Made by a program: the position numbers and the translations under genes. Shown here one piece after another: positions 13,890 through 23,744 of a stretch of 32,469 nucleotides of DNA. Origin of the DNA: Rhodoferax sp. GTDB lineage: Bacteria; Pseudomonadota; Gammaproteobacteria; Burkholderiales; Burkholderiaceae_C. The stretch's first letter is position 1; each line of letters starts with the position of its first letter. The notes under the pieces are model-generated. The model did not search any database. It had not been told where the DNA came from and saw only the letters and a list, made by a program, of their open reading frames with translations. The stretch spans positions 1 to 32,469 of the forward strand of contig JAIFLV010000050.1 in the NCBI GenBank assembly GCA_020048895.1, read 5' to 3'.

Positions 13890-16513
13890 AACTCATCAAA
13901 GGTGCTGCACTGCTGCTGGCGCTCAGCCAGTTGCAGGGGTTCAGCGTGCGGCTCTGGCGTGGGCGGGACTTGCAGGGAAAGATTGCGCAAGGACTGCTGT
14001 TTGGTGCGATTTGCGTCATCGGCATGCTGGCACCGCTGACGCTTGCGCCAGGTGTTATTTTTGATGCCCGATCGGTGGTCCTGAGTCTGGCAGCACTGTT
14101 TGGTGGCCCTTTCGTCGCGTGCATTGCCGCAGGGGTTGCAGGCGCTTACCGACTCTACCTTGGCGGACCAGGTGCCAGCGTCGGGGTGTCGGTCATCGTC
14201 AGCAGTGTGCTGTTGGGACTTGCCTACCGGTGGTTGGTGGCCAGGAAGCACGTCAAGACGGATGCTGTGCATTTGCTGGTTTTCGGACTGCTGGTGCATG
14301 CGATTGTTATTTTTCTGTTTTCCCTGTTGCCGCCGTCGGTGGCGCCCAAGGTGTTGAGTGAAGTCGCGCTGCCGGTGCTTCTGGTGTTTCCATGCGCCAC
14401 TGTACTGCTGGGCTGGCTCTTGCAGGACTCCGCGCAACGCGAGGCCAATGAACAGTTGTTGCTGGCCAATGAAGCGCGATTTCGCGGGCTGTTGCAGGAC
14501 GTTCCATCGGTGGCGGTGCAGGGCTACACACCCGATGGCACCACGATCTACTGGAATGCTGCGTCGGAGCGGTTGTATGGCTACTCTGCTGCTGAGGCGG
14601 TGGGGCGCAACCTGCTCGACCTGATCATTCCCGAGCCGATGCGCCAGGGTGTGCGCGAGGCCATGCACACCATGTTTGCCACCGGTGTGCCTATCGAGGC
14701 GGCAGAGTTGACGCTAAAGCACAAGGATGGATCGGAGGTCCCGGTTTTTTCCAGCCATGCCTTGGTGCGCAATGGTTCCTCGTCGGGTGAACTGTTTTGC
14801 TTTGACATTGATCTGGCCGACCGCAAACGGGCCGAGGCCGAATTGCGCGTGGCCGCCATTTCCTTTGAGGCACAGGAAGGCATGCTGGTCACCGACGCCG
14901 ACCATGTGATTCTGAAAGTGAATCAGACCTTTTGTCGCATCACGGGCTACTCTGCCGACGAGGCGATCGGTCGCACACCTGATTTTCTCGGCTCGGGGCG
15001 ACACGACAAGGAATTCTTCGCGCATATGGTGGCGCAGCTCGAGAGCGTCGGCAGGTGGGAAGGTGAAATCTGGAATCGCCACAAGAATGGAGACATATGC
15101 CCGCAGTGGATGCACATTACCGCGGTTACCGACGAGCGGGGCCGGGTTGCCAACTACGTTTCTTCATTCTCGGACATTACCCAGCGCAAGGCAGCCGAAG
15201 ACCAGATCCGGCAACTGGCTTTTTTTGATCCGCTGACCGGCTTGCCCAACCGGCGCATGCTGATGGATCGCCTGCAGCACGCCCTGGCCAGCAGCGCACG
15301 CAACGGGCTGAGTGGCGCACTGCTGTTCATCGATCTGGACCACTTCAAAAACCTAAACGATACCCTGGGCCACGACAAGGGCGATTTGCTCCTGCAACAA
15401 GTGGCGCAGCGTTTGTTGACCTGCGTGCGCGAGGACGACACGGTGGCGCGATTGGGTGGTGACGAATACGTGGTGATGCTGGAGGCACTCCATGCGGTAC
15501 GGGCCGAGGCGGCCTCGCAAGCCACCTTGGTGGGCGAAAAAATCATCAATGCCCTGAACCAGCCCTATCGGCTCGCCAGCGTCGATTTTCATAGCACACC
15601 GAGCGTCGGTGTTGCGCTCTATCAGGGGCATCAGGCCAGCATTGAGGATCTGCTCAAACAAGCCGATCTGGCCATGTACCAGGCCAAGAGTGCCGGGCGC
15701 AACGCGATGCGGTTCTTTGATCCGCAAATGCAGGCGGCGGTGTCGCAGCGCGCCTCGATGGAGACCGATATCCGGCGTGGCATTTTGCGGGGCGAGTTTT
15801 TGTTGCACTTTCAGCCGCAAGTCGACGCTCAAGGTAGCGTCATTGGTGCAGAAGCGCTGTTGCGCTGGGAGCACCCGTCCGATGGCATGGTGTCGCCGGC
15901 ATCCTTCATCCCGGTAGCGGAAGAAACCGGTCAGATTCTGCTGCTCGGCAGTTGGGTGCTGGAAACTGCCTGTCTTCAACTGGTGGCATGGGCGGCAGAG
16001 CCTGTGACCGAGTCGCTGGTGCTGGCGGTCAATGTGAGCTCGCGCCAGTTTCGCCAGCCAGATTTTGCTGAGCATGTATTGGGGCTGCTGGACTACACCG
16101 GGGCCAATCCAAGGCGCCTGAAGCTGGAGCTCACCGAGAGTCTGCTCGCTGAAAATCTGGAAGACGTCATTGTCAAGATGTCTTTGCTGCGCGAGCGTGG
16201 GATAAGCTTTGCGCTGGACGATTTCGGGACCGGCTATTCTTCGCTGTCGTATCTGAAGCAGCTCCCCCTGGACCAGCTCAAGATCGATCAGTCGTTTGTG
16301 CGGGATGTCCTGATCGATGCCAATGACGCAGCCATTGCGCGCACGATTGTCGCTCTTGGAAACAGCCTGGGCTTGGCGGTGATTGCAGAGGGCGTTGAAA
16401 CCACTGAGCAGCGCGATTTTCTGCTTGCCAACGCGTGCCGTGCCTACCAGGGCTATCTGTTCAGCAGGCCGCTGCCCATTGCAGCATTTGAACTTTACGT
16501 GAAGGCACAGTGA
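13880..16513 (+). CDS. 5TM-PAS-PAS-GGDEF-EAL c-di-GMP enzyme
   Basis: An 877-residue membrane protein starting at GTG 13880, inside the end of ispF. Residues 1-185 form several membrane helices with the [10 protein letters not shown] hallmark (90-99) of 5TM receptors of the LytS-YhcK type. Two PAS domains follow (about 195-315 and 325-440). In the cyclase domain the signature is GGDEY (526-530), a conservative change from GGDEF, with an inhibitory RxxD site (R517...D520) five residues before it. The phosphodiesterase domain has EAL (658-660), [25 protein letters not shown] and AEGVET, all intact. It should make or degrade c-di-GMP depending on signal. A Ser/Thr kinase gene starts one base after its stop, so the two are probably co-expressed. 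Confidence 0.93.
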   Translation: MFLELIKGAALLLALSQLQGFSVRLWRGRDLQGKIAQGLLFGAICVIGMLAPLTLAPGVIFDARSVVLSLAALFGGPFVACIAAGVAGAYRLYLGGPGASVGVSVIVSSVLLGLAYRWLVARKHVKTDAVHLLVFGLLVHAIVIFLFSLLPPSVAPKVLSEVALPVLLVFPCATVLLGWLLQDSAQREANEQLLLANEARFRGLLQDVPSVAVQGYTPDGTTIYWNAASERLYGYSAAEAVGRNLLDLIIPEPMRQGVREAMHTMFATGVPIEAAELTLKHKDGSEVPVFSSHALVRNGSSSGELFCFDIDLADRKRAEAELRVAAISFEAQEGMLVTDADHVILKVNQTFCRITGYSADEAIGRTPDFLGSGRHDKEFFAHMVAQLESVGRWEGEIWNRHKNGDICPQWMHITAVTDERGRVANYVSSFSDITQRKAAEDQIRQLAFFDPLTGLPNRRMLMDRLQHALASSARNGLSGALLFIDLDHFKNLNDTLGHDKGDLLLQQVAQRLLTCVREDDTVARLGGDEYVVMLEALHAVRAEAASQATLVGEKIINALNQPYRLASVDFHSTPSVGVALYQGHQASIEDLLKQADLAMYQAKSAGRNAMRFFDPQMQAAVSQRASMETDIRRGILRGEFLLHFQPQVDAQGSVIGAEALLRWEHPSDGMVSPASFIPVAEETGQILLLGSWVLETACLQLVAWAAEPVTESLVLAVNVSSRQFRQPDFAEHVLGLLDYTGANPRRLKLELTESLLAENLEDVIVKMSLLRERGISFALDDFGTGYSSLSYLKQLPLDQLKIDQSFVRDVLIDANDAAIARTIVALGNSLGLAVIAEGVETTEQRDFLLANACRAYQGYLFSRPLPIAAFELYVKAQ

Positions 16514-16514
16514 C

Positions 16515-18935
16515 ATGCAGGAGTTGGTGACCCTGGGTCGATTTGAGTTGCGTAAGAAGCTGGGGCAGGGAGCACAGTCAACGGTCTGGCTGGCGTTTGA
16601 TCCAAGACTGGAGCGCGAAGTTGCCATCAAAGTGATGCGACCGACATCCAACACCGGCGATTCGGCGTTGGCCGCCTGGTTGCAGGAGGCGCGCACGGTG
16701 GGTCGGGTGACCCACCCCAACATCGTGCCGGTATATGAGGCCGATATTCAGGACCGCCAGGCCTATCTGGTGTTCGAATACGTGGCCGGCCAGACCCTTG
16801 ACAAGGTCATGCAACGACGCGGTGCGCTACCGGCTGCAGAGGCGGTGGGGCTGATGCTGGACATTCTTGACGCGGTTGCTGTAGCCCATGCGGCGGGAGT
16901 GGTGCATCGCGATCTCAAACCCTCCAATATCGTGGTGGATACCTCTGGCCATGCCCGTGTGATGGACTTTGGTATTGCAGCGCGCATCAAGGAAAGTGGT
17001 GTCAAGCAACACGAGTTTGCGGCGGGTGGCACAGTGGGCTACCTTTCACCTGAAGCCGCCAACGGCGAAGTGCCTTCCACATCCATGGACATATTTTCAG
17101 CGGGAGTGGTATTGGCGGAGCTGCTGATAGGTAAACCGCTGCTGGCAGAGCAGGATCCGCACCGTGCGGTCTATCGCGTGATCCACGAACAAATGGAATT
17201 GCCCGAAACGTTGGGTGCCGACGTGGATGACCGGTTGCGCTCCCACGTGACACGGGCGCTGGCCAAAGATCCAGTGCACCGATTTGCCAGTGCGCGGGCC
17301 TTTCAGACGGCATTGGCCGAGTGGATCAAGCCGCGCTCGGTTGCGGCGCAGCCCAGTGGGGCAACGGGTGGACAGAACAGCACCTTGGACTTTCTGCTGC
17401 GGCGCATGCGTCACAAGAGCGATTTTCCGGCGCTGTCCGAGTCGGTGGTTCGCATCCAGAGCATGGCGACATCGGAGAGCGAGAGTGTCAACAGCGTCAC
17501 CAATGAAATCCTCAAGGATGTGGCGCTCACCAACAAATTACTGCGCCTGGTCAATAGCGCGCATTACGCCCGCGGCGGCAGCATCAGCACGGTATCGCGG
17601 GCGGTAACGCTGGTGGGCTTCAACGGCATTCGCAATATGGCGTTGAGCCTGGTGCTTCTTGAGCATATGCAGGACAAGGCGCAGGCCGAGCAGTTGAAGG
17701 AGGAATTCTTGCGGTCCCTGATGGCAGGCTCCATCGGGGCGGAACTGTGCACCGTCGAGCGCGAGGCGGAAGAGGCCTTTATCGGGGCCATGTTCCAGAA
17801 CCTGGGGCGGTTGCTGGCGCAGTTCTATTTCCCGGAGGAGGCAGCACAAATCCGCAGTCTGGTGCGCGCCAAGCGCGACCCGCTGACCGAAGTTGCCGCC
17901 GCCGCGAGTGTGCTGGGCCTCAATTTCGAACAGCTCGGTATTGGCATTGCCAAAGCCTGGGGCCTGCCCCAGGGCATCCAGCGCTGCATGCGAAAACCCA
18001 CAGGCCCTCCACCCAATCGGTGTCCTGGTGATCAGGATGAGCGACTGCGCTGGATCGCCCAGGCCTCCAATGAGATGGCCGATGCTTTGCTGCACTCGGA
18101 CGCAAAGGAGACCGATGCCACGCTGGCCCAAATTGCGCGCAATTACGCTCCGGTTCTCGGCAGCAGCAGGGACGGCGTGCAGGCGGCCACCTTGAAGGCG
18201 CGCATCAAACTGAAGGACCTGGCCGTTGCCATGGAAATTCGGGTGGCGCCAGGGTCGGCGGCAGCCAAGCTTCTGATGCCGCCCGTCGACATCGATCTGG
18301 ATCTCGAGGCACGCGGCGCACAGAAGGAACAGGACAGCACTCTGGGTGGCTTCGAGCTGCACGCCACCCATACCGGCATTTTCAGTGCCGCAACACCGCA
18401 GTCGGCGATCAAGGATGACCGCGTGGCGCAAACCTTGTCCGCCGGTATTCAGGATATTACGAATGCCATGGTCGAAGATTTCAAGCTCAGTGACATCTTG
18501 CGCATGATTCTCGAAACCATGTTTCGCGCAATGGGCTTCGACCACATCATTTTTTGCATGCGGGACCCCAAGACCGAGTCCATGACGGGTCGATTTGGCT
18601 TGGGTGGAGGGGTGGAGGAGCACGTCAAAAGCTTCCGGATTCCCCTGAAAGCGGCCACCCCCGACCTGTTTGCCGTGGTCTGCAACAAAGGTGCTGACAC
18701 CATGATCAGCGATGCCACCGATCCCAAGATAGTCCAGCGGCTACCCGCGTGGTTCACGCAAGGGGTCAATGCGCCGGCATTCCTGTTGTTGCCACTGCAG
18801 ATCAAAGGCGTGCCGTTTGGCCTGATTTATGCCGATAAAAAGTTCCACGGCGCGCTGGAGCTCGATGACAGGGAACTCGCCCTGCTGCGCACCCTGCGCA
18901 ATCAGGCGGTGATGGCCTTCAAGCAGTCGAGTTGA
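16515..18935 (+). CDS. Ser/Thr protein kinase-HDOD-GAF fusion protein
   Basis: An 806-residue soluble protein. Residues 8-270 are a eukaryotic-type kinase: glycine loop LGQGAQSTV (16-24), K39 in VAIKVM, catalytic HRDLKPSN (131-138), DFG (151-153) and SPE (178-180). Residues about 292-500 form an HDOD domain (SVTNEILKDVALTNKLLRLVNSA...VTLVGFNGIRNMAL...FIGAMFQNLGRLL), a catalytically inactive HD relative used in signalling. After a linker, residues about 650-800 look like a GAF sensor (ITNAMVEDFKLSDILRMILETMF...FLLLPLQIKGVPFGLIYADK). It starts one base after the c-di-GMP enzyme stop. The physical coupling suggests the kinase and the enzyme act in one pathway, but the substrate is unknown. Confidence 0.92.
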   Translation: MQELVTLGRFELRKKLGQGAQSTVWLAFDPRLEREVAIKVMRPTSNTGDSALAAWLQEARTVGRVTHPNIVPVYEADIQDRQAYLVFEYVAGQTLDKVMQRRGALPAAEAVGLMLDILDAVAVAHAAGVVHRDLKPSNIVVDTSGHARVMDFGIAARIKESGVKQHEFAAGGTVGYLSPEAANGEVPSTSMDIFSAGVVLAELLIGKPLLAEQDPHRAVYRVIHEQMELPETLGADVDDRLRSHVTRALAKDPVHRFASARAFQTALAEWIKPRSVAAQPSGATGGQNSTLDFLLRRMRHKSDFPALSESVVRIQSMATSESESVNSVTNEILKDVALTNKLLRLVNSAHYARGGSISTVSRAVTLVGFNGIRNMALSLVLLEHMQDKAQAEQLKEEFLRSLMAGSIGAELCTVEREAEEAFIGAMFQNLGRLLAQFYFPEEAAQIRSLVRAKRDPLTEVAAAASVLGLNFEQLGIGIAKAWGLPQGIQRCMRKPTGPPPNRCPGDQDERLRWIAQASNEMADALLHSDAKETDATLAQIARNYAPVLGSSRDGVQAATLKARIKLKDLAVAMEIRVAPGSAAAKLLMPPVDIDLDLEARGAQKEQDSTLGGFELHATHTGIFSAATPQSAIKDDRVAQTLSAGIQDITNAMVEDFKLSDILRMILETMFRAMGFDHIIFCMRDPKTESMTGRFGLGGGVEEHVKSFRIPLKAATPDLFAVVCNKGADTMISDATDPKIVQRLPAWFTQGVNAPAFLLLPLQIKGVPFGLIYADKKFHGALELDDRELALLRTLRNQAVMAFKQSS

Positions 18936-18956
18936 TCCACCAGGCCTTCCGTGAGA

Positions 18957-19015
18957 TGCTATTGAAACGATAGCTGCTCACGCACATTCCATAAGCGCCA
19001 GAGGCCGAAAAGGCT
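18957..19015 (+). repeat. Dispersed ~59-bp repeat, reference copy
   Basis: This copy fills the space between the convergent kinase-HDOD-GAF gene and bdhA and reaches the bdhA stop codon. Its core GATAGCTGCTCACGCACA followed by CCATAAGCGC recurs almost exactly, in opposite orientation, at 32369-32427 and in diverged form at the other sites. Confidence 0.85.
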
Positions 19016-19784
19016 ATTGCGCGGTCCAGCCGCCATCCATGTTCCAGGCGACACCGCGCACGTTGTTACCAGCGGGGGAGCAGAAGAAAACTGCCAGTGC
19101 TCCGAGTTCTTCGGGCGTGGTGAACTGCATGGACGGCTCTTTTTCGCCGAGTAGTCGCCGTATGGCTTCATCGTTGCTGACATTCAGCGCTGCGGCCTTG
19201 GCGTCCACCTGCTTTTGCACCAATGGAGTCAGAACCCAGCCGGGGCAGATCGCATTGCACGTAACACCGGTAGCAGCGTTTTCGAGCGCAATGACCTTGG
19301 TCAGTCCGACCACACCGTGCTTGGCTGTCACGTAGGCCGACTTCTCGGCCGACGCCACCAGTCCGTGAACCGATGCCACGTTAATGATGCGACCCCAGTT
19401 GCGCTTAAGCATCGCTGGCAGGGCCAGGCGGGTGGCGTGAAAGACGCTCGACATATTGATGGCAATGATGGCGTCCCAGCGCTCCACCGGGAAATTTTCG
19501 ACACGCGCCACATGCTGAATGCCGGCGTTGTTGACCAGGATGTCCAGGCTGCCAAAGACCTTGGTGGCGTGGGCGATCATGTCTTCGATCTCGGCGGGCT
19601 TGCTCATGTCTGCCCCGTGGTAGCTCACCTGCACACCCATTGCAGCGATTTCGGCCTTGGGGCCTTCCGCGTCCCCAAAACCGTTCAGGACGATATTGGC
19701 GCCTTGCGCGGCAAGCGCGCGGGCAACCCCCAAGCCGATGCCGCTGGTCGATCCGGTAACGAGTGCTGTCTTGCCTTTTAGCAT
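19014..19784 (-). CDS. bdhA: 3-hydroxybutyrate dehydrogenase
   Basis: 256 residues from ATG 19784, which has AGGAGA seven bases upstream; the open frame continues to 19979 but the extension is not family-like. It is a classical short-chain dehydrogenase: TGSTSGIG (10-17) binds NAD, NNAG is at 85-88, and catalytic S138, Y151 and K155 lie in INVASVHGLVASAEKSAYVTAK. The ending WNMDGGWTAQ is characteristic of D-3-hydroxybutyrate dehydrogenases. The enzyme oxidises 3-hydroxybutyrate to acetoacetate, part of polyhydroxybutyrate turnover. It is divergent from an alpha/beta hydrolase across an 81-bp gap. Confidence 0.93.
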   Translation of the reverse strand: MLKGKTALVTGSTSGIGLGVARALAAQGANIVLNGFGDAEGPKAEIAAMGVQVSYHGADMSKPAEIEDMIAHATKVFGSLDILVNNAGIQHVARVENFPVERWDAIIAINMSSVFHATRLALPAMLKRNWGRIINVASVHGLVASAEKSAYVTAKHGVVGLTKVIALENAATGVTCNAICPGWVLTPLVQKQVDAKAAALNVSNDEAIRRLLGEKEPSMQFTTPEELGALAVFFCSPAGNNVRGVAWNMDGGWTAQ

Positions 19785-19827
19785 GCTGTTCTCCTGAGGT
19801 GCGATGAATGAGGGGTTGGTTCCGTTA

Positions 19828-19840
19828 GGATTGGGAATCC
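19828..19840. promoter_or_regulatory. Small inverted repeat in the bdhA/hydrolase divergent gap
   Basis: GGATT-GGG-AATCC is a perfect 5-bp-arm inverted repeat midway between the two divergent starts. It could serve a shared regulator, but arms this short can occur by chance. Confidence 0.25.
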
Positions 19841-19865
19841 GTATTATCAAACCACCCATTGCACC

Positions 19866-20762
19866 ATGGCAAAGCCTAAGTTGAATTACGTATCGTGTCC
19901 GGACGCTGGCGCGGGACACCGCATGGCTTACTGGGAGTGGGGTGACCCCCAGGCCAGCCACATCGTGCTGTGCGTGCATGGGCTATCAAGGCAGGGTCGT
20001 GATTTTGACGTCCTGGCGCAGGCATTGGTGGCGCGTTCCAACTCGCCATTGCGTGTGGTCTGTCCGGACGTTGTGGGGCGCGGCATGAGCGACTGGTTGG
20101 CCGACCCCCAGGGCTACCAACTACCCCAGTATGCAGCCGACATGCTGGCCCTGCTGGCACAGCTCCAACCCGCTGCGCTGGACTGGGTGGGAACCAGCAT
20201 GGGCGGGCTGATTGGTATGGGTATTTGTGGACAGCCGTCCTTGCCGCTGCCCGTGCCGGTGCGCCGCCTGGTGCTCAATGATGTGGGGCCTGTGGTGCAG
20301 TGGGAAGCGCTGGCTCGTATCGGCAGCTATCTGGGCCGCTCGGTGCAGTTTGAGTCCGTGGAGCAGGCTGCCAACGCGTTGTGGCTGGTGTCTGCCAGTT
20401 TCGGGCCGCACACTGCGGCTCAATGGCTGGAGCTATCTCGCCATATGGTCAAGCCTTTGGCAGACGGTAGCCCCGGTGTGGCCCTGCATTACGACCCTGC
20501 CATTGCCGTGCCATTTCGCGCCATTACCCAGGAGTCTGCCACGCAGGGCGAAGCGCTGATGTGGCAGCTCTACGACGCCATTACAGCAAAGACCTTGTTG
20601 CTGCGTGGCGCCGATTCCGACCTGCTGTCGCGGGCGACCGCGCAGGCCATGGCAGAGCGGGGTCCACATGCCCAACTGGTAGAGTTTGCAGGTGTGGGCC
20701 ATGCGCCGACCTTGATTGCCCAGGACCAGATCGATGCAGTGGCAACGTTTTTGCTGGGATAA
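19866..20762 (+). CDS. Alpha/beta-fold hydrolase
   Basis: A 298-residue cytoplasmic hydrolase. The oxyanion HG is at 38-39 (CVHGLSRQGRDF), and the nucleophile elbow is GTSMGG with S111. The acid is probably D250 in LLLRGADSDLLS and the catalytic histidine is H279 in GVGHAP. The DVVGRGMSDW segment (68-77) is typical of the esterase/ester-bond hydrolase branch. The substrate cannot be read from sequence. Being divergent from 3-hydroxybutyrate dehydrogenase, it might act on hydroxybutyrate esters or oligomers (inference). The relA gene starts 12 bp after its stop and may be co-transcribed. Confidence 0.88.
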   Translation: MAKPKLNYVSCPDAGAGHRMAYWEWGDPQASHIVLCVHGLSRQGRDFDVLAQALVARSNSPLRVVCPDVVGRGMSDWLADPQGYQLPQYAADMLALLAQLQPAALDWVGTSMGGLIGMGICGQPSLPLPVPVRRLVLNDVGPVVQWEALARIGSYLGRSVQFESVEQAANALWLVSASFGPHTAAQWLELSRHMVKPLADGSPGVALHYDPAIAVPFRAITQESATQGEALMWQLYDAITAKTLLLRGADSDLLSRATAQAMAERGPHAQLVEFAGVGHAPTLIAQDQIDAVATFLLG

Positions 20763-20774
20763 AGCGCGCATTTC

Positions 20775-23012
20775 ATGAAAAGCTCGTCCTCCGAACAGGT
20801 TTTGGCCTCGCCACCCCCTGTGCTGGCCGCCACAGCACAGGCCTTGCCCAACGAAACCGGGGCGCTGGTGCGTGCCCGCGCGTTTGCCGAGCCATTGCTG
20901 GCCTGCGAAACCCTCGATACGGGCGAGAATATTCTGGCGCATGCCGACGCTGTGGCGCGCATTCTGCACACCATTGGCGGCTCAGAGGCCATGCAGGCAG
21001 CGAGTTATCTGGTGTACGCCTGTGACCACCTCAACAAGCCCCAGGAAGTCATCGCCAAGGCCTTTGGGGTTCATTTTGCCGATCTGGCCATGGAGACCAC
21101 CAAACTGGTCCGGGTGCAGCGCATGGCGCGATTGGCCCAGGCCTCGGCCACGCGAACAACAGCCGCAACACCGATGGCGCAGACCGCGGCAGCACAGACC
21201 GAGAGCGTTCGCAAGATGCTGCTGGCGTTCTCGCGCGATTTGCGCGTGGTCATGCTGCGCCTGGCGTCCCGCCTGCAAACCCTGCGCTACTTTGCGGCAA
21301 CCAAAATCGCCGTGCCGCCGGGTCTGGCCAGCGAATCATTGCAGGTGTTTGCACCACTGGCGAATCGGCTCGGTATTTGGGAAATCAAGTGGGAGCTGGA
21401 AGACCTGTCGTTCCGTTTTCTGGAACCTCAAACCTACCGTGAAGTGGCAAAACTGCTCGACGAGAAGCGGGTAGAGCGTGAGGCCAGCGTGGAGCAGTTG
21501 CGCTTGCGAATTGCTGCCGATTTGGCCGCACAGGGCATCGCTGCGCAGGTGCAAGGCCGTCCCAAGCACATCTACAGCATTGTCAAGAAGATGCGGGGCA
21601 AGTCGCTGGGGTTCGACCAAGTCTATGACATCCGTGCGTTGCGCATTATCGTGCCGACTGTGCCGGATTGCTACGCAGCGCTAAGCTGGGTGCACAGCCA
21701 ATTTTCACCGGTTGTGGCGGAGTTCGACGACTACATCGCGCGCCCCAAGGGCAATGGCTACCAGTCGCTGCACACCGTGGTGCGCGATGCCGCAGGCCAG
21801 CCGATCGAGGTGCAACTGCGCACCCAGGCCATGCACGACCACGCGGAAACCGGCGTCGCTGCGCACTGGGCTTACAAAGAAGCCGGGACCAAGGGCTATT
21901 CGGGCGTGACTGCCAGTGGTGCGTACGACGCCAAAATCGCCGTGTTGCGGCAACTGCTGGCCTGGGAGCGCGATTTGTCAGGTGCGCAGGGCGATGGTCC
22001 CGGTGCTGGCATGTTTGAAGACCGCATCTATGTGCTGACGCCCGACGCCGCCATTGTGGAGTTGCCCCAAGGGGCCACCGCGGTCGACTTCGCTTACAGC
22101 GTACACACCAACTTGGGGCACCGGTGCCGTGGTGCCCGGGTCGACGGTGCCATGGTGCCGCTCAACACGGCGCTCAAGAACGGGCAGACGGTGGAGGTGA
22201 CGGTGGTCAAGGAGGGCGGCCCCTCGCGCGACTGGCTCAATACCGATCTGGGCTTTCTGGTCAGCCACCGCGCGCGGGCCAAGGTGCGTGCATGGTTCAA
22301 CGCGCTGGCCATGCATGAGACCGTGGCCAAGGGCCGCGAGGCCGTGGAGCGGCTGCTGCAGCGCGAGGGCAAGACGGCGGTCAAGCTCGAGGATCTGGCT
22401 TCGCAACTTGGTTTCAATTCGGCCGATGATTTGTTCGAGGTGGTCGGCAAGGATGAGTTCTCGCTGCGCAATATCGAAATCGTGCTGCGACCACCCGAGC
22501 CGGAACCAGCACACGATGACTACGCGCTGATTCGCAAGCCCAAGGTGCCGAGCCACGGGTCCAAGGGTGGTGTGCTGGTGGTTGGCGTGGACTCCTTGAT
22601 GACGCAATTGGCCAAATGCTGCACCCCGGCGCCGCCCGACGCCATTTGTGGTTTTGTGACGCGCGGCAAAGGCGTCAGCGTGCACCGTGCCGATTGCTCC
22701 AACCTGCGCAACATGGTGACGCGCAGTGGCGACCGGGTGATTGATGTCCAGTGGGGCGGGGCGGGGCAGAGTGTCGGGGCTGTCTATCCGGTGGATGTCG
22801 CCATCGAGGCGGCCGACCGCCAGGGTCTGTTGCGCGATATTTCCGAAGTTTTTACCAAGGAAAAGATGAATGTCATTGGCGTGCAGACGCAATCGGTCAA
22901 AGGCACGGCCTGGATGACCTTTACCGTCGAGGTGGGCGACGCCGGCCGCATGACCAAGGTGCTGGCCATTGTGGCGGACCTGGCCGGGGTTCGCTCCGCA
23001 CGAAGGCGCTGA
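20775..23012 (+). CDS. relA: RelA-type (p)ppGpp synthetase
   Basis: 745 residues, essentially the length of E. coli RelA. The N-terminal HD-like region (about 40-125) reads HADAVARIL...YLVYACDHLNKP and lacks the HD...ED hydrolase residues, so hydrolysis should be absent. The synthetase domain has YSIVKKMRGK (267-276), YDIRALRIIV, and EFDDYIARPKGNGYQSLH (316-333). The EFDD is the acidic ExDD signature of monofunctional RelA rather than the basic RxKD of bifunctional enzymes. A TGS domain (about 415-475), a conserved cysteine-containing middle region (AKCCTPAPPDAICGFVTRGKGVSVH) and a C-terminal ACT domain follow. It makes (p)ppGpp on ribosomes starved for amino acids. Confidence 0.95.
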   Translation: MKSSSSEQVLASPPPVLAATAQALPNETGALVRARAFAEPLLACETLDTGENILAHADAVARILHTIGGSEAMQAASYLVYACDHLNKPQEVIAKAFGVHFADLAMETTKLVRVQRMARLAQASATRTTAATPMAQTAAAQTESVRKMLLAFSRDLRVVMLRLASRLQTLRYFAATKIAVPPGLASESLQVFAPLANRLGIWEIKWELEDLSFRFLEPQTYREVAKLLDEKRVEREASVEQLRLRIAADLAAQGIAAQVQGRPKHIYSIVKKMRGKSLGFDQVYDIRALRIIVPTVPDCYAALSWVHSQFSPVVAEFDDYIARPKGNGYQSLHTVVRDAAGQPIEVQLRTQAMHDHAETGVAAHWAYKEAGTKGYSGVTASGAYDAKIAVLRQLLAWERDLSGAQGDGPGAGMFEDRIYVLTPDAAIVELPQGATAVDFAYSVHTNLGHRCRGARVDGAMVPLNTALKNGQTVEVTVVKEGGPSRDWLNTDLGFLVSHRARAKVRAWFNALAMHETVAKGREAVERLLQREGKTAVKLEDLASQLGFNSADDLFEVVGKDEFSLRNIEIVLRPPEPEPAHDDYALIRKPKVPSHGSKGGVLVVGVDSLMTQLAKCCTPAPPDAICGFVTRGKGVSVHRADCSNLRNMVTRSGDRVIDVQWGGAGQSVGAVYPVDVAIEAADRQGLLRDISEVFTKEKMNVIGVQTQSVKGTAWMTFTVEVGDAGRMTKVLAIVADLAGVRSARRR

Positions 23013-23108
23013 ACATGCGCTTGGCACGGGGTTGGCTGTCAGTGGCCTGTACGATACGGCCGCTAGCATGTTGCATCTGCCATGCGACGCAGAATCAACC
23101 AAGAGCTT

Positions 23109-23591
23109 ATGTCCATGAAAATTGAAAAAGACACCGCTGTGACGCTGACCTTCAACGTGGCCGATGCCACTGGCAAGCTGCTCGATGGCAACAGCGACCC
23201 CATGGTCTACCTGCACGGCGGGTATGAGAACACGTTTCCCAAGATCGAGGCCGCCCTGGAAGGGCAGGAACCGGGCTACACGGTGGCATTGACACTGTCC
23301 CCGCAGGATGCCTTTGGTGAGCGCAATGAAGCCCTGGTGCGCACCATTCCCAAGAAAGAGTTTCCCCCTGGCGTCAAGGTCGGTGGACAACTGCAAGGCT
23401 ATACCGACGAGGGTGTCGAGCAGCTTTTCAACGTGGTCAAGGTCAAGGGTGATACCGTGCATCTGGACGGCAACCACCCCTGGGCCGGCAAAACGCTGCG
23501 CTTTACCCTCAAGGTTACCGAAGTGCGCGCGGCCACGCCGGAAGAAATCGCCCACAAGCATGTGCATGGGGTACATGGTCACCACCATTGA
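23109..23591 (+). CDS. SlyD-like FKBP-type peptidyl-prolyl isomerase
   Basis: About 160 residues if translation starts at ATG 23109 (or 23115, giving MKIEKD); the frame also opens at 23082, with nothing family-like in the extension. The FKBP half-domains flank an insert-in-flap region. The opening VTLTFNVADATGKLLDGN, YLHGGYENTFPKIEAALEGQEPG and the later DAFGERNEALV and VKGDTVHLDGNHPWAGKTLRF are typical of SlyD proteins. The short histidine-rich tail HVHGVHGHHH could bind nickel, though it is much shorter than the E. coli SlyD tail. It folds proline-containing proteins in the cytoplasm. It lies about 100 bp after relA. Confidence 0.9.
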   Translation: MSMKIEKDTAVTLTFNVADATGKLLDGNSDPMVYLHGGYENTFPKIEAALEGQEPGYTVALTLSPQDAFGERNEALVRTIPKKEFPPGVKVGGQLQGYTDEGVEQLFNVVKVKGDTVHLDGNHPWAGKTLRFTLKVTEVRAATPEEIAHKHVHGVHGHHH

Positions 23592-23607
23592 TGGAAATTC
23601 TCCGCAA

Positions 23608-23635
23608 TTGACATGGATCACGGTGGTGATATACC
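23608..23635 (+). promoter_or_regulatory. Probable promoter of ccoG
   Basis: A perfect -35 TTGACA (23608-23613), 16 bp, then TATACC (23630-23635; 4 of 6 to TATAAT). It would give a leader of about 100 nt before the ccoG start. No complete FNR/ANR box is seen nearby, only a lone TTGAT half-site near 23680. Confidence 0.45.
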
Positions 23636-23744
23636 CCGCATAGTACTATTTCCCGTCATAAATTAGCTGTTTGATAACCGTGCGGTTGCGGTTCCTGCAT
23701 CCAGGAACAGGGCGCTACGTGCATCAAGAAACGAAGGAAAGTAA

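Noticed and set aside
15353..16723. 456-residue minus-strand open frame across the 5TM GGDEF-EAL gene
   Set aside because: It lies opposite complete GGDEF and EAL domains and the start of the kinase gene, so it is a coding shadow.
21978..23621. 547-residue minus-strand open frame across relA and slyD
   Set aside because: It covers two confident genes on the other strand and has shadow-like composition with no motif.
23660..23690. FNR box upstream of ccoG
   Set aside because: Only one half-site (TTGAT) is present, and no ATCAA follows at the required spacing.
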